Of a stretch of DNA of 64,000 nt, positions 36,201 through 48,259 are shown one piece after another. The number at the start of each line of letters is the position of its first letter. Positions within the stretch are counted from its first letter, which is position 1. The position numbers were made by a program, and so were the translations under genes. Origin of the DNA: Chromobotia macracanthus (Eukaryota > Chordata > Actinopteri > Cypriniformes > Botiidae); the NCBI GenBank assembly GCA_036877525.1, contig JAZGTH010000049.1, forward strand, positions 434,001-498,000, written 5' to 3'. The notes under the pieces are model-generated. The model made no database searches and was not told the DNA's origin. It saw only the letters and a program-made list of their open reading frames with translations.

Positions 36201-39200
36201 CTGAATAACGCTATTGAAAATTGAAATCAACACCCAAACAATTTTGTGAATATTTGCTAGTTCTTTGTGTGTTAAAAAAAACCTTGGGTTTGCAGATAGG
36301 CCTTGGTGTGTATATAGAAGAAAAAACGGACATGTGGATCCGACATCACAATCAGCAAAAGGTAGCGTGTACACCAGCTGTAGTCGTTGCCTGTTGCATA
36401 GAGTGTTTATTTTGAGGGTGGAGCAGTGAAGGTGGGGTGTGAATGTCTGGGTGTTGATTTCAACAGCAACACTGTTATATCTTGGATGGCGTTTAAACTT
36501 GGTCTTTCAACCCCTCATTTGTCTGATTGGATAATTTTTTTAAAATAAACAATATAAATAAATGGCTGCAGTTTCGGGTTTATGTTTTGTTTTAGGTTTA
36601 TATACAATAGGCGCATTGTTTCTTTCTTGCTGTTGTGTTACAGCATGGATCACATGTGTTGAGTTTGTTTTGTGGTCTGTGGCTTGGAAACTTCCATTCA
36701 GGTAAAAGGCCTCCAGCAGACAAAGATGTGTGTATATATGTGTAAGTGCCACTTACTGCTCGGGTGTTGCAGACCACATGCTGAATGAACCATCACATAT
36801 AAGCTCCCACACATGTGTGCAGCCTCATCTGTGAAACACACAGTAAGAGAGAGATTCTGTACAGTAGTGAGCTCTAGAAGGCCAGCAGCGCTGAGAGCAG
36901 TTTAGAGAGAGTTTACTGTGTGAAAGATACAATGAGAGCTTTACTCGGCTGAATGCAGTGAAGTGGAGGTTGTTGAGTCATACGGAGTTTGATACAGGAG
37001 CCAGTTACAGACAGCAGGTCTGGAGAAACCGTCTCTACACCTATGAAATATTTCACCACGCATACATGCAAAGGGGTAGAACAGAGTCAATCACGAGAAC
37101 GTTTTTAGATGTGCACAAAATGCCACATAAAGAGCATCAATCTATCAGTTTATCAATATGTCAGTTTTTAGTTACATGTTTGTCAGGTTCCTGGCAGCAG
37201 CAACATTTTATAAATGATTTAAAATATTGTTTGTTTCTTTGTTTTATCTCATTTGCGTTATCAATGTTGTGAAAAGTTTTTTGTTGACCCAGTTCATCTG
37301 CAGGGGAAAGTCAGGAGGGAAATACACTCACTCTTTCCACTCTGTGTCTCAATGGCATCTTTCCACTCATCCAGATCATGTAAAGAATACAGCCGGATAG
37401 TGTGACTCTGAGGACAGAGAAAACGTATCTGCCACCAGCATGTTAAACTGAAGCTAGTTATATATCTCCGTTCACACACTGAGAGTCTTGAGCATATTGC
37501 CTAAGATTACGTGTGTTAGAGAGAGAGGACGTGCAAGCATTCATGTCTGGAAGTCTTGTGGTCTCACCTTTCCACTGGTGCTGTGTAGCTCTAATGTAAA
37601 AGCTGGTGTGTTTGTTAAAAGCCACAGTTGACAATCTTCAAACTTCCGCCTCAGTCGCTCAACTGCACGTGACAATGGTCCTTTGCTTCCTTTCTGTAAC
37701 AAATACACATGCACACATTTATGTAGTTTCCTATCCTGTTTTTCAAAAAAAAACTCAAAATTATATGATGTGTTTTAAGATTTAACAAACAATCTGTAAC
37801 AGCAATTTTGTTCACATTTTATCTGGGTCAGAAACAAATACAAAGAAAAAAATAGAAACACAGACACACATTAATGCTCTTAAAGCTCCATAGAAAAAAT
37901 ATGTTTTTCATTTGACTGAAAACACACACACGCCAAATGAAAACTCTCCTGTCTTACCATGTGCTGCTGGAGAGCCTGTTTGAGCTGGTACATCTTGGCT
38001 CTGGTTTTGCTGATCTTCATCTGGCAGTCTGAGGATGGCAGTTGTTCAGGTGCCCATTGAAGCTTCAGGCCGACCAGTGGAAGGTACCAGCAGAACCTGT
38101 ACTGTGCCTGTCTCCTGCACACACACATGCACACAAAGCTCATAGATACAAGTTCATACTGTGCCAACATGTATGAAGGATTTGATGTCATATGTGGGCT
38201 TTGACAGTTGGACAGTTACCCGGTGTTTGTCAGTCTGACACACAGCAGCAGGTCTGTGTAGAGGAAGAGATGTCTCAGACTGTGTCCACTTTCACACACA
38301 TCCACTACAAAACCATCACGCATCAGCTGACGTCTCTGCGGCAAACAGAGATACCCATTCTTTATGTGTGTTATAATTCTCCTGTTTTGTATATTTTACT
38401 CTTTCTTTCTAATAGCTGTTTACATGTAAACTGTACAAGCCTGTATAGCTAGTCATTTATCATGTTTCTCATAAACCTATAACAAAATAGTGTAACTTAC
38501 ATACATCTTGTGTGAAAAACAAATGTTTTCAATAATACCATTGTTTCATAGAATACCATATTCTATATCGCCTTGTATTCTACATATAATTTTCCTTTTC
38601 TCTGTGATTTCTTTATTCATATGTAAAGCTGATTTGCAGCAGTTTATTAACCGTTTATTTGTTTGCAAACAGCTGTATTGTTATGAGACACTCGAGGTGG
38701 GTGAGTACCTCTCCTCTGCTGAGCATGACGGCTCGTTTACACTGAGACCTTTCATTGACTCCTGACAGGAAGCTGCTGGAGAGACGAAGGGCTTCCTGCA
38801 GAGAGACACTGTCAGGATGATCGGAGGGTGTGTGGTTCCACAGCTCCTGCCAGAGAGGAACAGAGATCAATCCATGAGCATGAGGGAGTATTTATAAATA
38901 CTGTACATGCAGGGAGGAATGATTATTACAGTGTCTCACATGCAATACGAGGGTGGTTTTCATCACTCTGTCTAATGGCTTATACAGGAGAGCTATAGAG
39001 TGCAATAAATCAATCAGTCAAGAAATGAATTAATGAATCAAGTAATTAAATAAAATCAATGAATCAGAACCCCCAGTGTTTACAGATTTATTCAAAACTG
39101 TCTACCTTCAAAGGTGTACTTAGTTTTGACACTGTCTGACCCTTTGGAAGACATCATGCTCTAAAAGATACAGAAAACACATAAATTAGATGCCAATCTT

Positions 39201-41529
39201 CCCGCACGTAAAAGCAGAGAGAAGAAAAAGGGAAGAAGAGACCTCTGCTAGAGTTCTGAAGCGCTGGTCTGACTGCATACACTTCTGCACGGTGCCCTGC
39301 GCATTCTCATAGTTATCAATGAAGCCCCGGTACACTCCCAACTGGTTAACCTGCAAAATGACATCACAGCAAAGACACCAATCATATGAATGTGTTCTGT
39401 AAACTGATGTGACCAAACAGGCACTGAAATGTTTAAATCAATTATTGCTTTTGTACACGAGAAAGACAACTCATGCTCATTTATGATAATTGCTGATGTT
39501 TATACAGACTGACCAAAGTAAACACATTTTTACATGTACAACTAGAACAATAAGAAAAACTCACAAACTTAAGAAACAGATCTCCTACAGGTATCTCAGG
39601 GTCCCCCTGGGAGAGCTGCGTCATTGAGCCTTCCTTAGTCCCCAGACTTTGAGACCTCATCCTCTGATCCAGACCTCCATCATTGTGTAGTCTGCTCCTT
39701 AGACTGGTGTAGAAGCTCTTGTGTAGGTCTCTGAGCTCAGGAATTTGATAGAACACAGTGTGAACCTGCTCAGTGGACAACACAGGTTGAGAGGTACCTG
39801 CTGCTGCCTTCAGAGCTCTCATGGGCTGGAGAACAAGACATGAATGACATCAGATGAATATTACGAAAGGAAAAGACAGATTAGTAACTGAATTAGATAA
39901 TAAACTAAATCAAACAAAACAGTGTGCAGTGTTCTGACCAAAGCGGAAACTGCACACTTTGTTACACATTTTACAACTTTACAACATCTGTTTAGAGATG
40001 GAAACTCAATTAATTGCGAGACAGCTCAAGGTTGCGAGGAACTGGTTGAGTAATATGACACAAGTATTCTGCACCTCAGAACTTCAGCATTATATTACAT
40101 GTCATTCTGGATTTTTGGGCACTCTACAGTTTAATGAAAAACCCCACTAGAACGGGAAGCAATACTTCACTAAAAGAAACAGAAGCTGCACTAAAGGAAG
40201 TGACAGATGGGAAAAAGGTCTGACTTAAAAAAGATGTTTTAGAAACTGGAACGTTAAAGGCTGAGGGATGTTTTAAGCTTGAGAAGACATAGATCCTCTT
40301 AAACCTACCAAAATAACGCTTACATTTTCAGACACGTTTGATTTAAAGCAGTTGCTTAAATGTTTGGAAATCTATGAACCTATGAAACGTTTTTGAGACG
40401 TTTAAAGATAAAGCTGTAAACTGCTGAACTACAGAAATGACAGCTACGTCGGGCTTTTTTCTGTTGCTGTATGTGTTTGATTTTCTTGAAAGAAAGCAAT
40501 ACAAAAGAAGTATTTTACAACTTAGGCTTGGTAACAGAAAGAAACACATCTGACACTTTTGTAGCTCTGATCTTCACACCAATGATTTTTATATTTGGAT
40601 ATCATAATGAGGAAGTGTTTAGGACAGGAAGTAATATAAATAAATGATAAAACTGAAAAAACGTTTGCTGATAAGTTGTAACGTAGGTCAGGGCCTGTGT
40701 GAGCAGATTACCATCAGCAGTGTTTCTATCTCTGTCAGGTAGGTTTCTTCACTGGCCAGAAGTCCTTTCAGAACCAGCATTCTCTTCTGCAGCAGGTCAC
40801 GTGGACTTTCAGTTATCTAGAATTTTTACAACAAAAACTGCTGAAATTCTGTCGTCGGTGAGCGTTGTGACCAATCACATCACCCAAGTAACTCACCACG
40901 GGGAAACACATTCAATCGGTTAACATAAATGGAATATTTATCTTAAATCATCCTCTGGTAGCTTTAAAATCATTTGCAACAGCAAAACCACAAGTATTCA
41001 CACGTATCAGCAAAGGTTTGATAACACTTTACAGTGTCTTTGTTCCACTATACATGTATTTATTGTAGTAACAGCAGAAAATGATGCATAATCACATGAA
41101 ACAAACCCTAAATTATCCAAATCAAAATCTCTACAGTCACTCAGTACCTAAATGTATAATGTATATTACGAGGACACCTTAAAACAAAGTGAAGGGCAGG
41201 TTTTCCTGCAGACTTACTGGAGTGGATGAAACATGTGATTCATTTGGCAGGGGGCTGTGAGAAACCCAGTCTGCCTCTTCACTGAACACATCCTGAGAGT
41301 CCGAGTCCATTTCATCAGCAGAAACTGTTGATCAGAAATAAATCAGAAAGCAGGTAAAACCACCCAGAGCATGAACTGACCACCGGCAGACTTCACACTG
41401 TGTGTTTCTGTCTTTCTTTGATTATGTGATATTAAGCTGAAGGAATGCCTCTGAATTTGGGATGCAAGTCCTACCAGGAGGGATGCCGTGGGAGCGCAGG
41501 TACTCCTCCGCTTCCGTGTAGAGCTCCAT
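33218..41529 (-). CDS. BCR/ABR-like protein: DH-PH-C2-RhoGAP, complete, 21 exons, 793 residues
   Basis: BCR/ABR proteins carry a RhoGEF (DH-PH) and a RacGAP domain in one chain and act at membranes and the actin cortex. The exons are 41475-41529, 41218-41324, 40712-40816, 39565-39825, 39243-39350, 39106-39160, 38940-38992, 38709-38846, 38220-38335, 37958-38114, 37568-37693, 37332-37407, 36757-36828, 35956-36053, 35747-35848, 35254-35420, 35000-35139, 34730-34864, 34438-34543, 34149-34269 and 33218-33301, summing to 2382 nt in frame. DH (about 65-294): LASEETYL, KAAAGTSQPVLS, VNQLGVYRGFIDNYENAQ, LLYKPLDRV. PH (about 295-450): LRHLFLYTDLLLC, WYLPL, RLYSLHDLDEWKDAI. C2: YVMVHSACGLQHPSS, YVCVEVDGF. 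RhoGAP (about 599-766): VPHIVRSCVEEVERRGLNEE, GIYRISG with the arginine finger, GTLKLYFRELPLPLIP, NLATVFGPSLLRP. It lacks the BCR kinase/oligomerisation N-terminus. DH has an extra segment of about 30 residues (39590-39700). The intron after 34149 uses a GC donor (CAG/GCAAGT). A diverged paralogue; orthology not settled. Confidence 0.92.
33603..33957. mobile_element. Short TIR-like element, termini CCAGCTAA / TTAGCTGGG
   Basis: Ends form an inverted pair (CCAGCTAAGAGGG at left, GTTAGCTGGG at right). The interior has repeated AACATT/ACATTC motifs and no reading frame. It lies in the 3' part of the ABR-like gene, in the intron before the last exon. Related sequence lies at 20960-21245. Probably a non-autonomous DNA transposon relic. 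Confidence 0.55.
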
Positions 41530-41640
41530 CACCCGCGGGCGCAGCGGGACGTGCCGGCGGGGCGCGGCGCTGCAGACGCGCAGTGACGGTCGTGTGTGAC
41601 CAGCGTGAACACTCTTCTCTCACTCTCTTCTCTCACTCTC
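41470..41640. promoter_or_regulatory. CpG-rich start region of the ABR-like gene
   Basis: The first coding exon and the 110 bp 5' of it are strongly GC/CpG-rich (for example GCGGGACGTGCCGGCGGGGC), in contrast to neighbouring AT-rich DNA. This fits a CpG-island promoter for the minus-strand gene. Confidence 0.6.
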
Positions 41641-42118
41641 TTCCTTCTTCTGAGAAATGCAGTACGAAACGCGACGGCAGGGAAGTGTCGTGTTCCTTAA
41701 ACTGAAACAGAGGCTGCTTGTTTTCAGCGTCCCCCCCCCACTAGAATATATTAGAATAAAAACAAAAGTATTAAAATATATGAATGTTATATTTGATTTG
41801 TTCTTCTTGATATTGTAAATTGTAATTTTATTAAAATTGAATTAAACGTGTTTCTAAACGACCTGTTCTTATTGCCCAACACTTTGTAATGTGTCGGTCT
41901 TTCACTGCTCAACACCGCCACCTGGTGCTGCAGGCGCGCATTAAGCGCTCCCGGATCAGCTCGTGTGAACATGTTTGTTATATCGGTCATAGACTGAATT
42001 CACTTATTCGCTTTCATAGGTGCATTTCTATCCTTACATGTAACGTCGGTAATAACTTATATTAAGCTTAACTTAACTTTAAACGAACGTTTCTCTGCAC
42101 TCACACCGGAGTGTTTCT

Positions 42119-42258
42119 CAGGGAGGCCCGCAGAGGGAGCAGACGTCTCCCTCTGCCCGCAACAGCCCAAACCCTCCATGAAGATCATGATGGTGGAGGA
42201 GCAGCAAACTTCCCACACCAGGCTGGAAGAGGAAGACTATGATATAGCTCAGTTATGA
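42119..42258 (+). other. Exon-like open segment, unassigned
   Basis: After an acceptor-like GTTTCTCAG, one frame is open to a TGA at 42256-42258. It contains PKPSMKIMMVEEQQTSHTRL and ends EEEDYDIAQL. It looks like a terminal coding exon, but I recognise no family and no partner exon nearby on this strand. It could be a chance frame, or an exon of a gene lost from or outside this window. Confidence 0.25.
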
Positions 42259-42259
42259 A

Positions 42260-42826
42260 CTGTAATGAGTGATGTCTGATAACATTAGTCTGGTACTACT
42301 GTGGATCTTTTGAGCTCTTCTGATGAACTGGACATGAATAATCTGATTCCAGACTTTCAGCTTGGGTTTTTGATTACATTTCGTGATTGCTTCGTTTATT
42401 TCATATACTTAAACTCTGTTTTATTTTTTATTGGCTTTTGCCAAGTAATGCATGTAAATGTAAATACTAAATGTAAATGAGATTTTATGGGCGGGAAAAC
42501 ACAGAGAAAATGGTTAAACACAAGACCTAAGTGGAGAAGCTGAATTTATCCGATCGCTCTTCAGAATGTCTGGATGGTTTCATGTCTGTGTGTATTTAGT
42601 TTGATGGATAATGAAGTTCTCGTTGCTGCGGTTAACATGGTATCTGTTGTTGCCATATAAGTTGTGTTTGACAGATTTAAGATATGCTAAAGCTGCCACC
42701 AGACAAAAATTAATTTGATAAGACTCAAAATGAACCAACACATCATCAGATACCCTAAATAACCACCAACCCACACATGCAGAAGCTTGAACAGACAAAA
42801 CCAGCCAATGTGACTCTCTCTCTCTC

Positions 42827-42857
<31 letters not shown>

Positions 42858-44610
42858 AATTACTGTTTGCATGTCTTTCTGTTTGCTTCTTTTACGAGAA
42901 GAATATATCTCTTGCGCTTCCTCAGACTTTCTCAGACAAACAGCAGAACATTTCAAAACATAAATTAATCTCACTATCACAAACTGGCTGAATCTGGCTC
43001 TCCCACTCATTTCCTGCCCCTCAGAACAGTGAAGAACTTACACAACTTTTACAGAACTTACACAAGTAACAAACGAGAGAGAGACGTTAGAACTGGTCAG
43101 TTCCTGAGACAGGTGGAGGGTTTTCTGGATTATTTCCAGAGAGAAAACAAGAGCGCCGGGATACTGACAGCAGTTAAATATTAGCCTGACAAAAGCTTGT
43201 GTTGCAGCAGCCTCCAAAATGATGGCGCTGGGCCAGTGCTGTTTTGTGTAGAGCAATAAAAAAATCAAACCTCAACTAAAATGATGTGAGACATAAACAA
43301 AATCTGTGTTCACTGTTAAACAGAGACGACAGAGGATGTAAGACCCTGGAGCTTTGTGTAAATTAAACAACAGCTCCCAGCGCTGCTTCAAGGTCATTTG
43401 AAAAATAGGAAGCCATCCAAAGTTTCGTTTCACAGTTAAGTATATCTGTTTTATGGATTCAGATCTGGGCCAGTGATTGTTTGTCTTGCAGTTTGTAGGT
43501 AATGATTTGCTCAGTGAATCTGCAAATGTCTTGATGCCATTTAATTTTATGACTATTATCCGTAAGGTATAATCCATATGTCTGGGAACTCTCAGTGTTC
43601 TGTTGTGTTCTTTGTTTGCTGTTGTTAAACTGGAAAGCTTTGCGCAATCAGTTTCTAATGAAAGCAACCAGCCCACATAATCGTGTGTGCACAGATTCGC
43701 TTGGTAAAGGTCACTTGGTGTGCTCCTCACTCTTTTAGAAAGACTCACAAATCAGCTAAATCATGTTTTGTTCAATGTCTAATCATGTTAACCGTTTTGT
43801 GTAAGCCTCCCTCAACTCAGGTACAAGTACAGTCATGTTACTGTAGGAGCAGGTGTAGCTTACTGAGGGTTTGAAATGATTGTGATGAAACATTATGTAA
43901 CATATCAACTCCTGTTTGCATATGTAAGCATCTCAAAACTTATGTTGATAAGAAAATTTCCATGGGGGGGGGGGGGGTGGGGGGGGGCCTTAAAACACTC
44001 TGTTGCTAGGTGAACACTTTGCATCCACAGGTGGAAAACTGAAATTTTATCTACATGCCATGTATATGCAAAGTAATATGCAACTGTGAGGTACCAGATG
44101 AAAATGTCTGTGTCTTGTTTTTGCAATGAGTTTTGTAAACAGTACAGCTGTATGTTGGCAACAAACAACTGACAACAGATCATGCTTTAGCCCTGTGTCT
44201 TCCTTGTATAACCTTGTATAATTTAGATAAATGTCATTTGCATCAAAGCCACTCATAACACTTTTTACAATCAGTATTACTATTTACTCACCTTGTCAAA
44301 AGGTTTTCAGAATACCTCACAGCAATATCACTTAAAAGACAAGCACCAATATATGATCAATTGGCAGGAAATGAACAAAGAATGGAAAAGACGGAGTTTA
44401 TGCTGTAATATTGTGATTTTTTATTAAAGATGTTATTCTAATTTTAAAATGCAGTACACATTGAATTACATTGTATTGTAATCTCTACAGAAGTATGAGA
44501 AAGAGAAGTATGGTCACACAGGATTTTAAGCAATAATGTGACAATAAAAAAACAAGCAAAGTATAAAATTCTCAAACTCTTTTAGTCCTGCTCATACCAC
44601 AATCTGATCT
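42260..44610. other. Intergenic stretch
   Basis: AT-rich DNA containing the (TC)n tract and an interrupted poly-G run at 43965-43988. I see no conserved exon; the 158-codon minus-strand frame at 43272-43748 has no recognisable family features. Confidence 0.4.
42813..42858. repeat. (TC)n microsatellite
   Basis: CT dinucleotide run with a single CG interruption. Confidence 0.95.
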
Positions 44611-46986
44611 CTAACTGTGAGTTATCTGTTGAGTGATCACAGCACCGGACCGAGCCCGAATCTTGATTTCACGAGACATCTGACACCAGGCACATGGATA
44701 GCAGCAGCAAAGAGTGCAAAAGTCATCGCAGCATGAACCCTAAGAATGAAACAAAAAAGTCCTCCATTAACACCACTGAATTTACATGCAGTAAATGCCT
44801 GTGAAACCACCTTTACTTGAACAATGACGTTTATATTTTATTTACTTAAATGGGTGTAAATGGATGTTAAGTTTGACTAAAAACACGCTTCATAAGATAC
44901 ATACAGACTTCAAGAGAGACATTTTTCAAGAGTTTGTAAAATCAAGCATTGCAGGCAGGTCACGTCAGTCAAACACGCGTTCAGCGGAAACTCACCTGAA
45001 CATGACATTTACTAAAAACAACACAATCAACACATGTCTGAGCAGTGCCCCAGTTATTCATTCATGTACTCTCTCAACTGTCTCTCTGTTGAATGGATGC
45101 CCGGCGCTCAACACTCTCCTCACCTCTTATCTGATACCCCTTTGCCTTTGATAACACCTGTCTTGTAACTTTTGTAGCATCGTTCATACAGTTGTTTAGA
45201 AATTAAACTTGTCTGTAAATCCATGGTAAGAAAATAACTCCGCAAATAAACTGCAATTTTATGATTCAAACAGAGATGGTAAAAGTTACAGATTGCAGCT
45301 TTAAAAAATATGTGTGAGAGTGTGTGAAATCTGTGAAAATTATTTAGTTATTATGTAAATCAAGGCACTCTCATAAAGCATACATTGTACAAGCTCTTTG
45401 GCTTATTACAACCAAACTTCTGTACTGTGACGTAATAGCACCCTTCAGTCATATAAGGAAATGGTTTGTATTACCTCTGATAGAGTTAAGATACCTGAGT
45501 TAATTATGTACATAATTTGTTATATAACCATGCTTGCATCAATGTCAGTAAATGAGCTTTTAAAGCTGTGAGAATTTATTGGTTCTGCCCTATTACCTTG
45601 ACTTTCACCAGCAAACTGCTCTTAGTTATAAACAGCTGTTTTTCAGTTCTGTATTCACACCTGCAGGTGGTCGACTGTATTAATAAAATGCTGAAGTGCC
45701 GACACATTTCTGTCGGCCTGCTTCTGCCTGCACACAAGGACCTTCACTAAACATGAGCAGAGTGATTTTCAAATGAATTTATGAACAATCACTCTTTACT
45801 CTTTGTTGTGTGCATGTATACATTTGGCCAAATATACCAAATGAATAAAAGTCTGCATTTAATATAAATTTTGTATCAAAATTAAAATATTTTTTTTCCA
45901 GAAATAAAAAAGACTCATGAATAGATCAATTTATGTTTCACTTTCAAATCCAATAGTGTCATCATGTTTGTGGGGGGGTTATAACTCACACTGATGTTAT
46001 ATTGGTCTCTCATCTTCTGCCGGAGACAGCAGGACACAATCATGCAGCAGTCCAACAATGGCATACAGAAACACCATCCAAACTGAGAGACAGTCTGACA
46101 CTGCAAGCAAGGGAAGCACCACAGGGCACAGCAACCTAAAACACACAAACACATAACTAAATGAAACAGACAAACACTACAGCAAACACTAAAGCACCGC
46201 CTTCACATGGTCACACATCCATTCAAACAGGTAAATATGAATCTGTTGTAAGTGGGTTTTAAATTTATTTGGATTGGTGAAAATGGGTGTATATAAACAT
46301 ACCTTATGTGATCAGCTCCCATAACCAAACATACAGTTCAAATATAACCAGAGCATATGAGAGACTTTCTTTCACCTTCACCATAAATTTAGTGCCTCAT
46401 CATGGCAACACTGTTAAGATATTTAAAATCTGTTTGCATTTTGCCATGTTCAGTGTTTAAGAATAATGTTCACTCCACTTTGCACAAAATCCAAAATGGC
46501 TGACTTGTTGGGTGGTGCTAATGGGTGCCAGTTACCCCCACCCCCAAAAAGTTCAAAAGATCAAAGCAATGAAACAGGAACTGAAACAGCGCAACACAAT
46601 GTTTCAGTCTATGTAAAGTGATCAAAAAGTGATATATGTTTAGCTCTAAAAGTGTCACACATTTATTTACAGTCTCTCTGATTTTAGAGCTACTGTGTAT
46701 TTGTGCATTGAGAACAATACATATACACATACAATACTTAAACTGTCAGTTAACAGCATTCCTCTGTCGCTGTTTAAGAAACACACAGGTTTTTAGGTGG
46801 ATGTGTCACATGTAGGCAAACTGGATCACAGAAAGCCCATTAACTGCGAGTTAGAACAGGCTGTGATCAACAGGAAGGTGACTTACAAGTGCTCATATCA
46901 GAACAGCAGTCACAGATCCCTGTGGTCCAGGTTCCAGAGGACACATGCTGAGTTGTCACAATGGTAGTTTGTTGATGTCCTGCCAT
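44611..46986 (-). CDS. PLAC8/cornifelin-like cysteine-rich protein, complete, 124 residues
   Basis: PLAC8-domain proteins (PLAC8, cornifelin, fish ponzr and relatives) are small cysteine-rich proteins with varied roles. The coding exons are 46887-46986, 45990-46135 and 44611-44739, 375 nt in frame. The protein begins MAGHQQTTIVTTQH and continues through GTWTTGICDCCSDMSTC. The PLAC8 core follows: CCALWCFPCLQCQTVSQFG, WCFCMPLLDCC, RDQYNISGSCCDDFCTLCCC and YPCAWCQMSREIKIR. It ends AVITQQITHS. The paired Cys pattern (CCC..CFPC..C; CCDDFCTLCCC..C..CQM.REI) is diagnostic. The length is typical of the family. A donor at 47774 (CAAG/GTAAGT) on this strand marks a likely 5' non-coding exon near 47774-47860. 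Confidence 0.92.
45245..45303 (-). repeat. Dispersed repeat copy (reverse orientation)
   Basis: Reverse complement reads GCAATCTGTAACTTTTACC, then CATCTCTGTTTGAATC, then ATAAAATTGCAG, matching the copies at 31880-31945 and 49603-49668. Confidence 0.65.
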
Positions 46987-47166
46987 GACTGCATAAAAGG
47001 ATTGAAATGGGAGACTAAACATTTACAAACAAAATGACATGCTTTATTCTCCCTTATTAAGAACTCAGTTTAGCATTTCTTTTTGAAATAGATTTTAAAT
47101 TGTGAGCTACTTGCAAAACACTTTCATAAGTTTAAATAAATTGTAAGTGGAAGTGAAATGTGTACG

Positions 47167-47370
47167 CTGTAAAAAAAAACTTTGCTGCCTTAAATTTTGA
47201 ATTTTATGTTGAAGTCATTTCAACATACAATTTTAAATCCTGGCTGGTATCATTAAAGAAAACAGGTTAAGCAATTTGTTAACCATTTCTTAAAAGTTAC
47301 AGAAACTCAAGACCAGTCAAAATTACAAAAAAAAATGTTGAAATGACTTGTGCAGCCAAATTGATGAAAC
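47167..47370. mobile_element. Partial copy of the MITE-like element of 2867-3118
   Basis: Starts CTGTAAAAAA and runs through CTTTGCTGCCTTAAATTT. The interior shares ACCAGTCAA, AATTAC and GAAATGACTTGTGCA with 2867-3118. The right terminal repeat is missing. Confidence 0.7.
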
Positions 47371-48259
47371 TTTCTGTGATATACATGAATGAAGCTGAGA
47401 ATAGTTTAACAGCAAAATGATCAAACATGGAAGCCGAATACACGTTCTTTTTACCAAGCAAAAATCTGGAAACGTTCGGGAAACGTTCTTGCAACCTAAA
47501 ATTGTGAGAGTGGTGGGAGATTTCGGTTCCGAGTGAAATTGTGGTTCAAGTTCATTAAACACCATTTGTAAAAGTTCTTCAGTTTTTTATCTCGTACATT
47601 AATACAGCGTTTCACATTTTACATGACTGCATCAATAAATACTCTACCGTTCTGTATGTAAATGTCTTATCTGATAAACGTTTGCACAAAATAATCCCAC
47701 AGAGAAACAGAGAGAGAAAAGTAAACTGGAAGATGTAGCACTGGAGTGGATGTGGACATGAAGCGACTCTTACCTTGTGCGTGCGGGCTCTTACCCTGAT
47801 AAAACTGAATTCATCAGGCGCTGCTTCTCATTTTCCAGGAAACAGACCCGCTTCTGTGAACATGAAGTTTCGATTTTGCGCTTTGATTGGTAAACGCCAT
47901 CACACAACGCTGGATAATGCATGCACACAACTTGTGATTCGTGCATAAATACATGTATGTCATTGTTGTGAGAATAATTATTAATACACTAGCGGCACAG
48001 AACTCGAAAGGAATAAGCTTAAGGAGAAAAAGGCTGAATGAAAGTGCATTGAAAGCGCTTGACTCCACAGCATAAGCTTCTGTTTCTTTCTGGCTTTTTT
48101 TTTGACACATTTTTTTTGACACATTTGATTAACAGGTCAGTAAATAGGTCAGTATTTATCACGTCTCAGATTATCATAGTGTTTCACAAAGGCCACCGTA
48201 AAACATTGTTTAGAAGAAGCAGTAATGCTTATGGGGACACCAGTGTTCAGTTTTAGGAT

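Noticed and set aside
43272..43748. 158-codon minus-strand frame
   Set aside because: No recognisable domain, no signal or coding bias, no splice partners; in AT-rich intergenic DNA a frame of this length can arise by chance.
43965..43988. Interrupted poly-G run as a possible G-quadruplex regulator
   Set aside because: Isolated homopolymer-like tract in intergenic DNA with no gene nearby; poly-G is also error-prone in sequencing.
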